A DNA stretch of 64,000 nt from Candidatus Obscuribacterales bacterium (GCA_031292355.1 JARLHI010000060.1:1-64000), one strand, 5' to 3'. Shown: positions 1 through 9,218, counted from the first letter of the stretch. A program made the numbers and translations. Notes: generated by a model from the sequence alone, not told the origin.

Positions 1-3000
1 CAAGACCTGCAGTAGCTCCAACGAAGCCTGGTGAATTTACTGAGGCTGCAAGACCTGCAGTAGCTCCAGCGAAGCCTGTTGAATTTACTGAGGCTGCAAG
101 ACCTGCAGTAGCTCCAGCGAAGCCTGTTGAATTTACTGAGGCTGCAAGACCTGCAGCAGCTCCAGCGAAGCCTGTTGAATTTACTGAGACTGCAAGACCT
201 GCAGTAGCTCCAGCGAAGCCTGTTGAATCGTCAGAAGCTATACACCCTTTGACTCCGGCTGCTCCTCTTGAATCAATTAAAGCGCCTAAATCGTCAACAT
301 CCGTTCGCGGTGAGCCGTTAGAGCGCGTAAATGAGCCGCTTACCTCCGCTCCTGCGCGTCCAACAGATGTCTCTGCCTCTCCTGGCAATGCAACTATGGA
401 TACTGAAGTTTCGCGTGCTCAAAGCCTTATTGCTGAAACTCAGAAGGTTTCTCGCTCGAATGTCCTTGCTGAAAACGTGCATAAGCTGGAATTGCCAGCG
501 AATGCAGGTCCAGAACTCCGAGCTGCTAAAAGCCGCTTGCAAGAACGTTCTTTGTTAATTTCCCAAAGTGCCGACAACGCCAAAGTCTTAGAGGGCATGC
601 AGGCCGATTTGAAGGTTTTGGAAAAATCCGTCACGCCGGAAGCCCTTAGTGGAATCAGACAAGACATAGCAGAGATGCAGTCTTCAAGCTCCACGCTGGA
701 GCGCTCCGCCGCCCAAGTTGAAGGCAATCATACTCGCCTGGTCGAAGGTTCTAACGCACATCTAGATAACGCGCAGGTTCCTAATCGTGGCTCGACGGAA
801 CAGACCGCCCGAGTTCGACAGGGCGAAACCGTCGAAATGCAAACTGCAAATGCAGCAAAACCCGCTCAAGCAACTAGTTCTGCAATCACGCAAGCACCAC
901 ATGCGGTTTCAGTTCAAGAGCAATCGTTGAAGCTTCTCGAAAATGGTGAACTCTCTTCGACTAGTCGCAAAGCTGCATCTCAGATGGTTCAAGACACTAA
1001 TGGCTGGCAAGGCATGACGTTACCCCAACGCAGCGAAGCAGTTGCTCGCCTTGACGCTAATCTCAAAATTTTGAGCGCTGATGCCAGCACCGTCAAGGAC
1101 CTTCCATCGCTGACTAAATCGGTTGAAGGCCTCAAACTTGGCACAAACGTAGAAGCGGCGGCTGTTAAAGCAGAAAGAGAAGCGGCATCGTCTATCGTTA
1201 CTGAGCGGACTTCTTCGTCACCACCTGCGCGATCAGACGTGCAAACTACTCCTCGCACTTCACCGGCTAGTGGATTGCGTGAAGAGGCCAATGTTGCAGA
1301 CAGAAACGTTGGAGTGGCACATACAACTTCTCCCGAAATGAGATTTTCGCCAACTGAAACTCCAGCAGCTGGAGCAGCAGTCAGGCAGGACCTAGAAGCA
1401 GCAACGGCGCAGCTTCGTGGTCATTCAGAAACTCTACAAAAGCAAGCTCTCGACGCACTTACAGAAGGGAAGGTAAGTCCTCGGGCTCGAAAGGCTCTCT
1501 CAAATGTTGTACAAGACAGCGGCAACATTGGTCGTCTTGAAGGCACTGAGCGAGCGAATGCGCTCAGTCGCATCGAGCAAAATCTAAAGATTGCAAGTGA
1601 AGATAGGGCACTTGCAGTTGAAGCTCCAAAATTAGGCGATACCTTCCAGTCACTTGAAATAAGCGCGAACAAGGCACAGCAACTCAAACAGCTCGATAAA
1701 GTCTCTTCTGAGGCTCTGCCTCGAATTGCCGACGAAACCGCAGCTTTGAGAAGCTCACATGTCACCCACTCATCTTCTTCAGCTGAACGTGTCGGCGCCC
1801 ATCTTGATTCCATCGAGAAAGACGCATCTTCTTTGACTTCGTCTGCAGACAAGTCTGGCGCTTTGACAAGAATGCAGGGCGAAGTCAATCGTTTGGAGGG
1901 TTTGCTTGGCAAAGAGTCGGTAGCACCTCTTAAAGAAAATGTCGACCGTCTCGAGTTTGCTCATCGCAACTCGGCTAGAGCCAACAAATTGGAAGAGACT
2001 GCCGCTGAATCTGCTAATAGCAGAGAAAGTCTAAATCGCGAAATGCGTGCACTCTCTGGTGCTGATGCGCAACTGTCGACTGCCGGCAAAACCGCCGCTG
2101 AAGATATCCAAGGACTAACTTCAACTACTCAAAGACTCAGTCAAGCTGAGGTTAGTCGTTTGCGCGACAGTGTCGCCATTGTTTCGAAAGATCTTGAACC
2201 GGCTGTTGGTGCTCGCCTGAACAGTCATGTTTATAACGTTGAAACAAATCATCAATTAAGTCAACTAGATAGAACGCTTGCCAGCGTTGCTGAAGGTACT
2301 GTGACTGTCAACCGCCAGACTGCAGTGGCAGCGGCTAGAAATTCAGACCCAGTTGTCACAGCACTGCATCAGACCACTGAATCTTTGAGCTCGTTTGGTG
2401 TTGGTGAAGTTTCCGCAGTTCGCCTTGCTTATGAAAAAGCGCTCCCTGCGTTGAGTCGTGAAGATGCCATCAATATCAATCGCTCTATTAGCAGAATTGA
2501 GAATCAAACTGTTGAAGCTTATTTATTGAAGCAACGAATTGCGGAAGCCCAGCAATCGCATATTGCTGTTGTTGAACGGAATGCTCACTGGTACTCGCAA
2601 AATGAGGCACAGAGAGCAAGAGAACTCCATCAGATAGTGGTCTCTCCGCGTGATCGTGCCGTAGAAGAAGCTCTAAAGCATGCTGAAACTTCTCGCAATA
2701 CATCTGATTTAGCAGTATTCAAACCAGCTACTCATGCTGTTTCTGATGTTCCTGTTTCAGGCTTATCATCAAAAAGTTCTCGCTGGCGCGAAATCAGTGA
2801 AGCTGCTCAAAACATCGCCGCAAGAGTTAGAGAGACCGTCTACGGTTTGCAAAGCCACCCTGTTGCGGCCAGCCTCTCTATCGGCATGGGCGCGTTCATG
2901 GTCGAGTCGGGAAGAGCGATGGCTCAGACATCGGCAGATAATCTTCGGCAGCCAAACGCAGGGCAGATGGATTTCTCTCCGAGATCTCAAAGTGTTCCAG

Positions 3001-3665
3001 CCTCCGTGGAAGTGCTGTCTTCGCGTGCAAATGGCGGCCTTGTAGTAGAAAATGGAGTGCAACAGCCAGTCGTCAGAGGAACTCTGTCGGCAGAATATGC
3101 TTCCCTTTCACCGACCATTCAGGCGCTGATGCGCACTCCAGATGGTGGTTTCGACCCAACCAATGGTCAGAGAATGAAATTCGGCAATAGCTTCTTGTGG
3201 GCTGCTGCACAATCTGGTGTACCTGAAGAAGTCGTCGCTAAGGCTGCAGTTTACGCAAGAGTCGTTAAGGCGAGCTCGATTCCTGTTGGTCAGCCTGACT
3301 CCACCGACAAAGACCGTTCCAGAATTTTCTATCCGCCATTTAAGAGTCCGATGGCTTCTATCTCTGCCAAAGTGCGAAAACCGCAGAACCTTCTGGGCAC
3401 AGAGCTCGTCAGCCTGGCCAATTCAACAAGCTTCCTCAACAGCAAGCTGAGTCCAAGCACGACCAGTTTGACGAACCCATTGAACTTCACTCGCGAAAAA
3501 GCGGATAGCAGTAGTGAAGATCGCACCAATAGTGGTTCGGTTGCAATCGGTGGTACTCTCGACCTAGCCGCGAATAGTTCATCTGCGTCGACAGCACTAC
3601 TTAATGCCGCTTCGCCGGACCCTAATGCTCAAGTGCTTTCGCAATCAGCAGTTAGTGAATCCTGA
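1..3665 (+). CDS. Long repetitive coiled-coil protein, 5'-truncated
   Basis: The frame is already open at base 3 and runs to a TGA at 3663-3665, so the true start lies upstream; the first in-frame ATG inside the window (249) is not the start. It begins with five copies of a 16-residue Pro/Ala/Lys-rich repeat, then about 750 residues of Ser/Ala/Glu-rich sequence predicted by eye to be helical. Within it, divergent modules of about 80 residues recur; the clearest pair is encoded at about 924-1170 and 1446-1692, sharing the patterns SRKA...VQD and NLKI. A hydrophobic stretch (HPVAASLSIGMGAFMVESG) lies near base 2870, followed by a Ser/Asn-rich tail. I do not recognise a family. Cell-surface or cytoskeletal scaffold roles are possible but are inference. 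Followed convergently by fabF. Confidence 0.8.
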   Translation, partial: RPAVAPTKPGEFTEAARPAVAPAKPVEFTEAARPAVAPAKPVEFTEAARPAAAPAKPVEFTETARPAVAPAKPVESSEAIHPLTPAAPLESIKAPKSSTSVRGEPLERVNEPLTSAPARPTDVSASPGNATMDTEVSRAQSLIAETQKVSRSNVLAENVHKLELPANAGPELRAAKSRLQERSLLISQSADNAKVLEGMQADLKVLEKSVTPEALSGIRQDIAEMQSSSSTLERSAAQVEGNHTRLVEGSNAHLDNAQVPNRGSTEQTARVRQGETVEMQTANAAKPAQATSSAITQAPHAVSVQEQSLKLLENGELSSTSRKAASQMVQDTNGWQGMTLPQRSEAVARLDANLKILSADASTVKDLPSLTKSVEGLKLGTNVEAAAVKAEREAASSIVTERTSSSPPARSDVQTTPRTSPASGLREEANVADRNVGVAHTTSPEMRFSPTETPAAGAAVRQDLEAATAQLRGHSETLQKQALDALTEGKVSPRARKALSNVVQDSGNIGRLEGTERANALSRIEQNLKIASEDRALAVEAPKLGDTFQSLEISANKAQQLKQLDKVSSEALPRIADETAALRSSHVTHSSSSAERVGAHLDSIEKDASSLTSSADKSGALTRMQGEVNRLEGLLGKESVAPLKENVDRLEFAHRNSARANKLEETAAESANSRESLNREMRALSGADAQLSTAGKTAAEDIQGLTSTTQRLSQAEVSRLRDSVAIVSKDLEPAVGARLNSHVYNVETNHQLSQLDRTLASVAEGTVTVNRQTAVAAARNSDPVVTALHQTTESLSSFGVGEVSAVRLAYEKALPALSREDAININRSISRIENQTVEAYLLKQRIAEAQQSHIAVVERNAHWYSQNEAQRARELHQIVVSPRDRAVEEALKHAETSRNTSDLAVFKPATHAVSDVPVSGLSSKSSRWREISEAAQNIAARVRETVYGLQSHPVAASLSIGMGAFMVESGRAMAQTSADNLRQPNAGQMDFSPRSQSVPASVEVLSSRANGGLVVENGVQQPVVRGTLSAEYASLSPTIQALMRTPDGGFDPTNGQRMKFGNSFLWAAAQSGVPEEVVAKAAVYARVVKASSIPVGQPDSTDKDRSRIFYPPFKSPMASISAKVRKPQNLLGTELVSLANSTSFLNSKLSPSTTSLTNPLNFTREKADSSSEDRTNSGSVAIGGTLDLAANSSSASTALLNAASPDPNAQVLSQSAVSES
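3..242 (+). repeat. 48-bp in-frame tandem repeat, 5 copies
   Basis: Units start at 3, 51, 99, 147 and 195, each 48 bp (16 codons, protein pattern RPAVAPAKPVEFTEAA). The first and fourth copies carry one or two substitutions; the last drifts after about base 229. The array probably continues upstream of the window. Near-identity between units points to recent expansion or ongoing gene conversion; because the period is a multiple of three, copy-number change keeps the frame. Confidence 0.93.
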
Positions 3666-3682
3666 AATAGATCAAGAATCGA

Positions 3683-4948
3683 TTAGGCGACGTAGCGTTT
3701 CATCGCAAGAACAGTGTTATGACCGCCAAATCCGAGAGCCTCTACTAAGGCGTGCTCGACTTTGGCTTCGCGATAGACGTTTGCCACGTAGTCTAGATCG
3801 CATTTAGGATCTGGGTTGTTGAGATTGATCGTTGGGTGAATTTTTTGCTGACTGAGGGTCAAAGCTGTTGCTGCAGCCCCTATTGCTCCCGCTCCACCAA
3901 GCAAATGACCAACCATCGATTTTGTGCTCGAGAGTTGGAGCTTATAAGCGTGAGCGCCAAAGACTGTCTTAATTGCAAGAGTCTCGCGTTCGTCGTTCAG
4001 TGGTGTTGATGTGCCATGAGCATTTATATAATCGATGTCATGCGGCTCGAGTTGGGCATCTCTCAATGCTTCTCGCATCGCTCGCGAGGCGCCAGCTCCG
4101 GTTTCTTCAGGAGCGACGATGTGTGAGGCATCGCAAGTTGCTCCACCACCAGTAATCTCGGCATAAATCGGTGCATTGCGACGCAATGCGTGCTCAAGTT
4201 CTTCAAGAATAAGAATGACTGAGCCTTCGCCAAGAACAAAGCCATCTCTATCGGCACTGAATGGACGACTGGCTGTTTCTGGCGAATCGTTTCTCTTTGA
4301 CAGTGCCATCATGTTACTAAAAGAAGCAACCGTAAATGAGTTGACGCAGGCTTCGCTGCCTCCTGCAATCATTACATCGGCGCGATTGCCTTTGATGTAC
4401 ATAAAAGCGTCAAAGAGTGAATCTAAGCCGCTTGCGCAGGCCGTAGAATCACTTTTGGCTCTGCCTTTGGCACCATACTCGATGGCGACCTGGCCAGACG
4501 GCGCATTGGGCATTAGTCGAACAATCGATCGTAGACCGAGTTTACGTGGACCACCTTCCATCAGTTTGATGTGGTCGGCTGTGGTTGTAATCAGTCCGCC
4601 AACGCCGGTGCCGATGAACGTTCCGACTCGTTCTGGTTCATTTTTTCTGATATCGAAACGAGCGTCTTCGAGAGCCATTTTTGAAGCCGCCATGGCGAAT
4701 AGAGTGACTCTATCCATCTCCTTCATCATCGAACCCACTTTTCGCGGGTCTGGATAGAAGTCCTGAATGTTGAAATCCTTCACTTCAGCAGCGATTGTCA
4801 CCGCGAGCCCAATGGCGTCTGGATCAAACTGATTGATCTTTCGGACACCGCTGTCTCCAGCAAGCAGAGCTTTCCAGGTGTCTTCTACACCTATCCCTAC
4901 TGGAGTGACAGCACCTATACCAGTTATGACCACGCGCCGGTTTTGCAT
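3683..4948 (-). CDS. fabF: 3-oxoacyl-ACP synthase II (FabF)
   Basis: Condenses malonyl-ACP with an acyl-ACP, the chain-elongating step of type II fatty acid synthesis, in the cytoplasm. The 421-residue protein has the usual KAS II length and start (VVITGIGAVTPVG). The catalytic triad is visible: Cys171 in STACASG, His311 in NAHGTSTPLND and His348 in KSMVGHLLGGAG, plus the C-terminal GFGGHN loop. ATG start at 4946-4948. It stands alone, converging on the repetitive gene to its left, with no acpP, fabD or fabG beside it. A later window gene, fabV, supplies the enoyl reductase of the same cycle. KAS I (FabB) is less likely given the length and N-terminus. Confidence 0.96.
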   Translation of the reverse strand: MQNRRVVITGIGAVTPVGIGVEDTWKALLAGDSGVRKINQFDPDAIGLAVTIAAEVKDFNIQDFYPDPRKVGSMMKEMDRVTLFAMAASKMALEDARFDIRKNEPERVGTFIGTGVGGLITTTADHIKLMEGGPRKLGLRSIVRLMPNAPSGQVAIEYGAKGRAKSDSTACASGLDSLFDAFMYIKGNRADVMIAGGSEACVNSFTVASFSNMMALSKRNDSPETASRPFSADRDGFVLGEGSVILILEELEHALRRNAPIYAEITGGGATCDASHIVAPEETGAGASRAMREALRDAQLEPHDIDYINAHGTSTPLNDERETLAIKTVFGAHAYKLQLSSTKSMVGHLLGGAGAIGAAATALTLSQQKIHPTINLNNPDPKCDLDYVANVYREAKVEHALVEALGFGGHNTVLAMKRYVA

Positions 4949-5253
4949 GAAGATTCTCGTTGTTCACGAAACAAGTTTGACCATCTGAATGCCTGATTCA
5001 TCTCCGGAAGAGTTGAATCAGCCAAACCGTCATTCTAGCGCTAATTACGGCAGAACTATCTATTTGGCCATCTGTCCGTGAAAATAAATTAGTCGAGATA
5101 TATCGAATAGTTGGCTCCCGGTGGCTTTCGCGGAGTAAATTCTAGCTGTTTACACAGTGGAGCAATCGGCGCTTCTTGGCGTCGTTCCCTTACGGTAAGC
5201 TTACAACGGTAACAGTATGGACGGCTATCCAAGAGCACTTGCAATTACGTAGA
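4949..5253. other. Intergenic region upstream of fabF
   Basis: About 300 bp without a convincing gene. It holds one clear inverted repeat (4993-5021, listed separately) and a direct repeat ACGGTAA near 5193 and 5206. I see no tRNA, terminator or convincing sigma-70 promoter. Confidence 0.5.
4993..5021. promoter_or_regulatory. Inverted repeat in the fabF leader
   Basis: CTGATTCA (4993-5000) and TGAATCAG (5014-5021) are perfect 8-bp arms separated by 13 nt, about 45 bp upstream of the fabF start on the minus strand. It could be an operator for a fatty-acid regulator or a leader hairpin; no T tract follows, so a terminator is unlikely. Function is inference. Confidence 0.35.
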
Positions 5254-6000
5254 CTATTCCAGACAGCCACCATAAACGGTGCCAGCTGATTCTTCCTCTT
5301 CATCCCAGAGAAGAACGTGATTCTCCATCCAGTCAAGCGGATTGGGTGCGCCAGATTGCTCTTGTTGAAATTCATACTTGAACGGATCGAGTATGGTTTT
5401 GGGTTCGGTATGCCCGGGCGAATGTAGTTCTAAATCGGTCAAATGTGCTGGCGGGCTCACGAGTACTTCTGACGGCACTTCAGTTTGTTGCCTCATCTCA
5501 TAATTTAAAAGTCGCGAACTTAACAGGGCCTTACGCTCATCAGTACGGCTGGTGATTCGAGTTACATTGCTTTGAGCTTTCTGACGTTGTAACTCTGCAC
5601 GTACATTTTTTTTGAAAGCCTGTTCAAGTTCGTGTCCCACTGTTTTGTAATCAGGCTCATATTTTTCGACGAAGCCCCAAAATCTTTTGTCATGACTCGC
5701 CTCGTGCACGTGGGCCAGTTCGTGCAGGACGAGATACCTTCTGCCGCGTTCAGGTACATTTTCCACCGCAAAACGCGAAAACGTAATAATCCGGCTATGC
5801 AAATTGATTTGTGCTAATCTCGAATATTTTGCGGAGCCGATCTTGACCCCACCGATGGTGACATTGAAAGTTGCTTCGTTTAATCGCCGCACGTACCCGA
5901 CCATAAAAGCCTGGTACAGCTCGAATGAAGCGCGATCTTCAAGAAAAGAATCTTGATTTCTAAGTTGACGATTGTTTAAGGTTTGATCGTTTTTCGCCAT
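5254..6000 (-). CDS. YgjP/SprT-like zinc metallopeptidase family protein
   Basis: A 248-residue protein with the zinc-binding signature HELAH (His93, Glu94, His97) followed by His103 and FW at 107-108, the HELxH...H..FW arrangement of the YgjP-like (DUF45/M48-related) metallopeptidases. The N-terminal half (about 20-90) matches the beta-rich region that precedes this motif in the family; the last 100 residues are polar and look unstructured, which is an extension relative to typical YgjP proteins. No signal peptide, so probably cytoplasmic. ATG at 5998-6000. Divergent from cobU with 116 bp between them. Substrate unknown. Confidence 0.8.
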   Translation of the reverse strand: MAKNDQTLNNRQLRNQDSFLEDRASFELYQAFMVGYVRRLNEATFNVTIGGVKIGSAKYSRLAQINLHSRIITFSRFAVENVPERGRRYLVLHELAHVHEASHDKRFWGFVEKYEPDYKTVGHELEQAFKKNVRAELQRQKAQSNVTRITSRTDERKALLSSRLLNYEMRQQTEVPSEVLVSPPAHLTDLELHSPGHTEPKTILDPFKYEFQQEQSGAPNPLDWMENHVLLWDEEEESAGTVYGGCLE

Positions 6001-6116
6001 ATTCTCAGGTTAAAGAAACTTTTTGCGCGACTGATCTATTTATTTCGAGTCATTTCGATTTAGCATCGACTAGCATATGAGTATGTTTCAGCTTAGGCAA
6101 GCGATTTTTCAAACTT

Positions 6117-6737
6117 ATGTTGATTTCTAATCCCTCAGAACACAAAGATCTAAAGAATTTAATACTCATCACCGGTGGTGCTCGCTCTGGCAAATCGTAT
6201 TTTGCCGAAAAGCTCGCGGCATCAAAAAGTGAATCTGTTGTATATCTTGCAACCATGCAGAGGTATTCAAATGATGTTGAATCTGTCGAGCGAATCGATA
6301 TGCATCGCGCTCGTCGGTCACCGCAATGGACAACGATCGAAGAGCCATTCAATTTGGCGAAAACGATTAACGCATTAAGTGGAATTGAAAACGTTTGTCT
6401 AATAGATTGCTTGTCGCTCTGGGTTTCAAACGTGTTACTAAGCGCGGGTGATGAGCGTGATTCCCTGCGCGCGCAAGAACAGATCCTGTTGGTAGATAAC
6501 GCTGCAGTGTTAGGAGCAATTTCTCAGCGAGCAGAAATCGAGTTTATCGTGGTGACCAACGAGGTCGGCGCAGGCATTGTCCCGGATAATATACTTGCTC
6601 GGTCCTTTCGAGATGCCCTCGGTACTGCCAATCAGGAATTTGCTCGCGCTGCTCAGGAAGTTTGGCTTACTTGTGTGGGGTTACCACATCGGTTAAAGCC
6701 CCCGCTTTCGCCGTATCCCCCTGGGGTAATTCCATAG
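6117..6737 (+). CDS. cobU: Adenosylcobinamide kinase / guanylyltransferase (CobU/CobP)
   Basis: Phosphorylates adenosylcobinamide and attaches GMP, a late step in building the cobalamin nucleotide loop. The protein (206 aa) has the P-loop GGARSGKS (residues 20-27), the HRARR..W segment with His63 as the likely guanylylated histidine, DCLSLWVSN (97-105), and the C-terminal run VTNEVG.GIVPDN...FRD.LG..NQ typical of CobU. No other cobalamin gene is in the window, and the B12-box is not seen upstream, so this may serve salvage of cobinamide. Its last 71 bp overlap the end of the convergent gene at 6667-7938. Alternative upstream start not seen. Confidence 0.93.
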   Translation: MLISNPSEHKDLKNLILITGGARSGKSYFAEKLAASKSESVVYLATMQRYSNDVESVERIDMHRARRSPQWTTIEEPFNLAKTINALSGIENVCLIDCLSLWVSNVLLSAGDERDSLRAQEQILLVDNAAVLGAISQRAEIEFIVVTNEVGAGIVPDNILARSFRDALGTANQEFARAAQEVWLTCVGLPHRLKPPLSPYPPGVIP

Positions 6738-7938
6738 TATCCTGTGCAGTAGTGTCACTGGTGGTGGCTGTTTTGGGAGCCTTGGCCAAGTTTTGTAGTG
6801 CAGCCATCCATGGACCATGCGTCATGATGCTCTCAATTGACGCATTGGGTACGTCGGGCTTTTTACTGCCTTTGGCTTTGCCTGTGATTTGATCGGCCAG
6901 TTGTTCCTTCTGAGCATCATTAGCATCGGCGAACAGTACCTTGAACTTGCCCCACTTCAAAGCGAAGTTGGCCATTGATTGTTTGTCAGCTATGGACGGA
7001 GCTTCTGTGAATTTTCGTTGAATGACCGATGAAAATATAGTGCGATTGTCCATCGCGTCGATAGTTTTGCCGGGATTGTTTTGACTGTACATAAAGCAAG
7101 CCATGTCACCATAGGCGTCGCATGCTTCTTCGGTTAGGCTCGGTGTTCCAGGTACTGCGATGCGCTCGGGCCCAAGTATTTCAGTCAAAATATTTGATTC
7201 GTGTTCGCTTAATGAGCCGCTGTGCAGTTGTAAGCGAAACAGCGCTTTGAAAAGCGAACGATAGTTTTCTTTTTGTTCAGCATTATTTTTGATCGACTTT
7301 TGCACGAGTGGCCAGAATGTAAGAACTGACTCGAAGCTGAGCTTTTCTGGACCGTTTACGCATTTTGCAAGCTCCTTACTAAAGCGTTCTCTTTGGTCGT
7401 CGCTTAATTTATGCTCCTGGGACACGAGAGCATAGACCTCCAGCCAATCATTGACTGTCTTACGTTCTTTTTCTGCGAGATTTTTGGCAACAGCCGTCTC
7501 GCGAGCCTCGCGGGCTTTATTTGCAGAGTGTAAGTCGATTTGCTCGGGTTGATTGGAGTTCTTACTTGAGGACGCCGGTGAGCGTTTAGTGTTGCCCGAA
7601 GGTGCAACTGTTTGACTGCTCATAGTCGCTTTGAGCGCTGGGGGCGCAGTGGTGCCCTTCGTAGCGGCGGGGGCTCGACCAAAAGGATTGCCCTCAGCAC
7701 TTTTAGTCACACCTTTTGATGCTGACTTTGGAGAAGCTGGCTCAACAACATGTTTGCCTGAAAAGACAGACGGAGTGGAGTCTTTAGGCACGGTCGAACC
7801 ATCGTAACCCCAGTCGGTTGCTTGAGACGGGCTACCTGAGAGGATGCTTGCCTCTACCAAGATGAGCATCGCTAAAGATTTTATCAAATTTGGACTATCC
7901 ACTTTGCGCCCTGTCTTAACTCTTGTAACTTTTACCAC
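6667..7938 (-). CDS. Secreted protein of unknown function
   Basis: A 423-residue protein with a basic N-terminus, a hydrophobic stretch (about 19-37) and a likely signal-peptidase site after PSQA, so probably exported. Residues 45-150 are Ser/Thr/Pro/Ala/Lys-rich and low in complexity; residues about 150-370 look helical and globular; the tail is again Thr/Ala/Asp-rich. I do not recognise a domain. The 3' end overlaps the 3' end of cobU by 71 bp, a tail-to-tail arrangement. Upstream (7939 onwards) it is divergent from def. Confidence 0.65.
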   Translation of the reverse strand: MVKVTRVKTGRKVDSPNLIKSLAMLILVEASILSGSPSQATDWGYDGSTVPKDSTPSVFSGKHVVEPASPKSASKGVTKSAEGNPFGRAPAATKGTTAPPALKATMSSQTVAPSGNTKRSPASSSKNSNQPEQIDLHSANKAREARETAVAKNLAEKERKTVNDWLEVYALVSQEHKLSDDQRERFSKELAKCVNGPEKLSFESVLTFWPLVQKSIKNNAEQKENYRSLFKALFRLQLHSGSLSEHESNILTEILGPERIAVPGTPSLTEEACDAYGDMACFMYSQNNPGKTIDAMDNRTIFSSVIQRKFTEAPSIADKQSMANFALKWGKFKVLFADANDAQKEQLADQITGKAKGSKKPDVPNASIESIMTHGPWMAALQNLAKAPKTATTSDTTAQDTMELPQGDTAKAGALTDVVTPHK

Positions 7939-8038
7939 TTAGCCATACTTTAGTGCACGGCGGTAACAATTGTCTGCATTTTGCCTCTAAACCGCGTAGC
8001 CTTTGGCTGTACGACCGTTTGCCTTTGTGAATTTTGAG

Positions 8039-8044
8039 TATAAT
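8039..8044 (+). promoter_or_regulatory. Candidate -10 box of the def promoter
   Basis: A perfect TATAAT at 8039-8044 with a TG just upstream. The -35 region is weak (nearest TTTGCC at 8018-8023, spacing 15). Transcription would start near 8051, giving a leader of about 105 nt before def. Confidence 0.45.
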
Positions 8045-8114
8045 TATGGTAATATCCACGAAGAAGCTCATAGTAGCGAGCTTCCTAAGATTGGGTGGGC
8101 TTGAATTGCTCGAG

Positions 8115-8150
8115 GCGGTGGGAACCGCAACGTAGTTAACAAAAGGGAGT
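8115..8150 (+). promoter_or_regulatory. Leader hairpin and strong SD before def
   Basis: GCGGT (8115-8119) and ACCGC (8124-8128) form a 5-bp stem with a GGGA loop; AAAGGGAG (about 8142-8149) then serves as ribosome-binding site for the ATG at 8157. The hairpin leaves the SD free. Confidence 0.4.
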
Positions 8151-8156
8151 CGTCAG

Positions 8157-8747
8157 ATGGCAAAGCTTCAGCTTAGATATTTTCCAGACGAAGTGCTGAG
8201 ACAGCAAGCGAAGAGAATTACCAGATTTGATGCTTCGACGCGCAAAATGGCTCAGGACATGCTTGATACCATGTATGACAACGATGGCGTTGGTTTAGCC
8301 GCGCCGCAGGTTGGTATCTCGAAAAGAATGATGGTAATTGACGTTGCCAATCCCGAAGATGGTCGCAAGCCAATTGTTTTTATCAATCCGGTGATATCGC
8401 ATAAAGAGGGAGAAATGGTCGGGCTGGAAGGTTGCCTGAGTTTTCCCGAAGTCTTTTTTGAAGTCAAAAGAGCAAAGAAAATTACTGTGCGTTATCAAAA
8501 CGTTTCAGGTAAGGATATGAAGCTCGAAGTTGAAGGTAATCTGCTCTGTCGCGCAATCCAGCATGAAATCGACCATTTAGATGGCGAGCTGTTTATTGAT
8601 AAAGCCGCTTCTAAACTGGCTGCAGATATCGAGTTGACCAAACACGGTTTTCGTGACGGCGAAAGTGAACCGCAAGAAAATGTGGACGCGGGCACTGTCC
8701 TGAAGCTTAATGTCGCCGAAGTTGCTGAAGGTGTCGTGGTAGGTTGA
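8157..8747 (+). CDS. def: Peptide deformylase
   Basis: Removes the formyl group from the N-terminal methionine of new proteins; iron/zinc hydrolase of the cytoplasm. All three family motifs are present: GVGLAAPQVG (44-53), EGCLSFP (91-97, metal ligand Cys93) and QHEIDHLDG (135-143, His136, Glu137, His140). The 196-residue length includes a C-terminal tail of about 35 residues beyond the core. An AAAGGGAG SD fixes the start. Head of a rightward run of genes (unknown protein, RapZ-C, YvcK, flavin reductase), though 60 bp separate it from the next gene. Confidence 0.97.
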   Translation: MAKLQLRYFPDEVLRQQAKRITRFDASTRKMAQDMLDTMYDNDGVGLAAPQVGISKRMMVIDVANPEDGRKPIVFINPVISHKEGEMVGLEGCLSFPEVFFEVKRAKKITVRYQNVSGKDMKLEVEGNLLCRAIQHEIDHLDGELFIDKAASKLAADIELTKHGFRDGESEPQENVDAGTVLKLNVAEVAEGVVVG

Positions 8748-8807
8748 AGCGTCTGGCGCATCTTGCGTACATGATACTGCTGTTACTCATAGAGGCCGTG
8801 ACGACTA

Positions 8808-9182
8808 ATGCCATTTAACGCTGGCGAATTGATTTTTTCTTGGAAGCACATGCTCAAGGGTGTTGACCGTCGTATAAAAGGTCAACCACGCGATCATTTC
8901 CTCTCTGAACTCCAGGCTCAGGGTGTTCCAGTGAAAGCATTGCTCTATCAAAAAATTCCTCAGAACTGTCAGCTCTGTGGCTATGCTCTGGCAGAGCTTT
9001 GTATGTCTGAAGGTTGGATTATGCACGCGTGTTCAGCAATTAGCTTCGCCAAAATCTTGAATAATCAAAAGCATGAGGATTGGTTGAAGGCCTTAAGTGC
9101 TTCTCAATTGGCAAACGGACTGACTGCAAGATCTATTTCAACGCGAACTCAAAAAACAAGTTTGCCAACAGCGGGCGTTTAA
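8808..9182 (+). CDS. Small cysteine-containing protein of unknown function
   Basis: 124 residues, no signal peptide or membrane segment. The centre holds CQLC (54-57) and two more cysteines (Cys65, Cys74), which could bind metal or an iron-sulfur cluster; this is inference. The C-terminal 30 residues are polar and Ser/Thr-rich. It lies between def and the RapZ-C gene, 36 bp before the latter, so may belong to that operon. No family recognised. Confidence 0.6.
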   Translation: MPFNAGELIFSWKHMLKGVDRRIKGQPRDHFLSELQAQGVPVKALLYQKIPQNCQLCGYALAELCMSEGWIMHACSAISFAKILNNQKHEDWLKALSASQLANGLTARSISTRTQKTSLPTAGV

Positions 9183-9218
9183 ACATATACTGCAGAAACT
9201 ACATCCGAGACACAAGCA

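Noticed and set aside
3..242. Regular repeats at the window start as a CRISPR array
   Set aside because: Units are contiguous without spacers and are translated in frame; it is a coding tandem repeat.
6001..6116. Cobalamin riboswitch before cobU
   Set aside because: No B12 box and too little space between the divergent genes.
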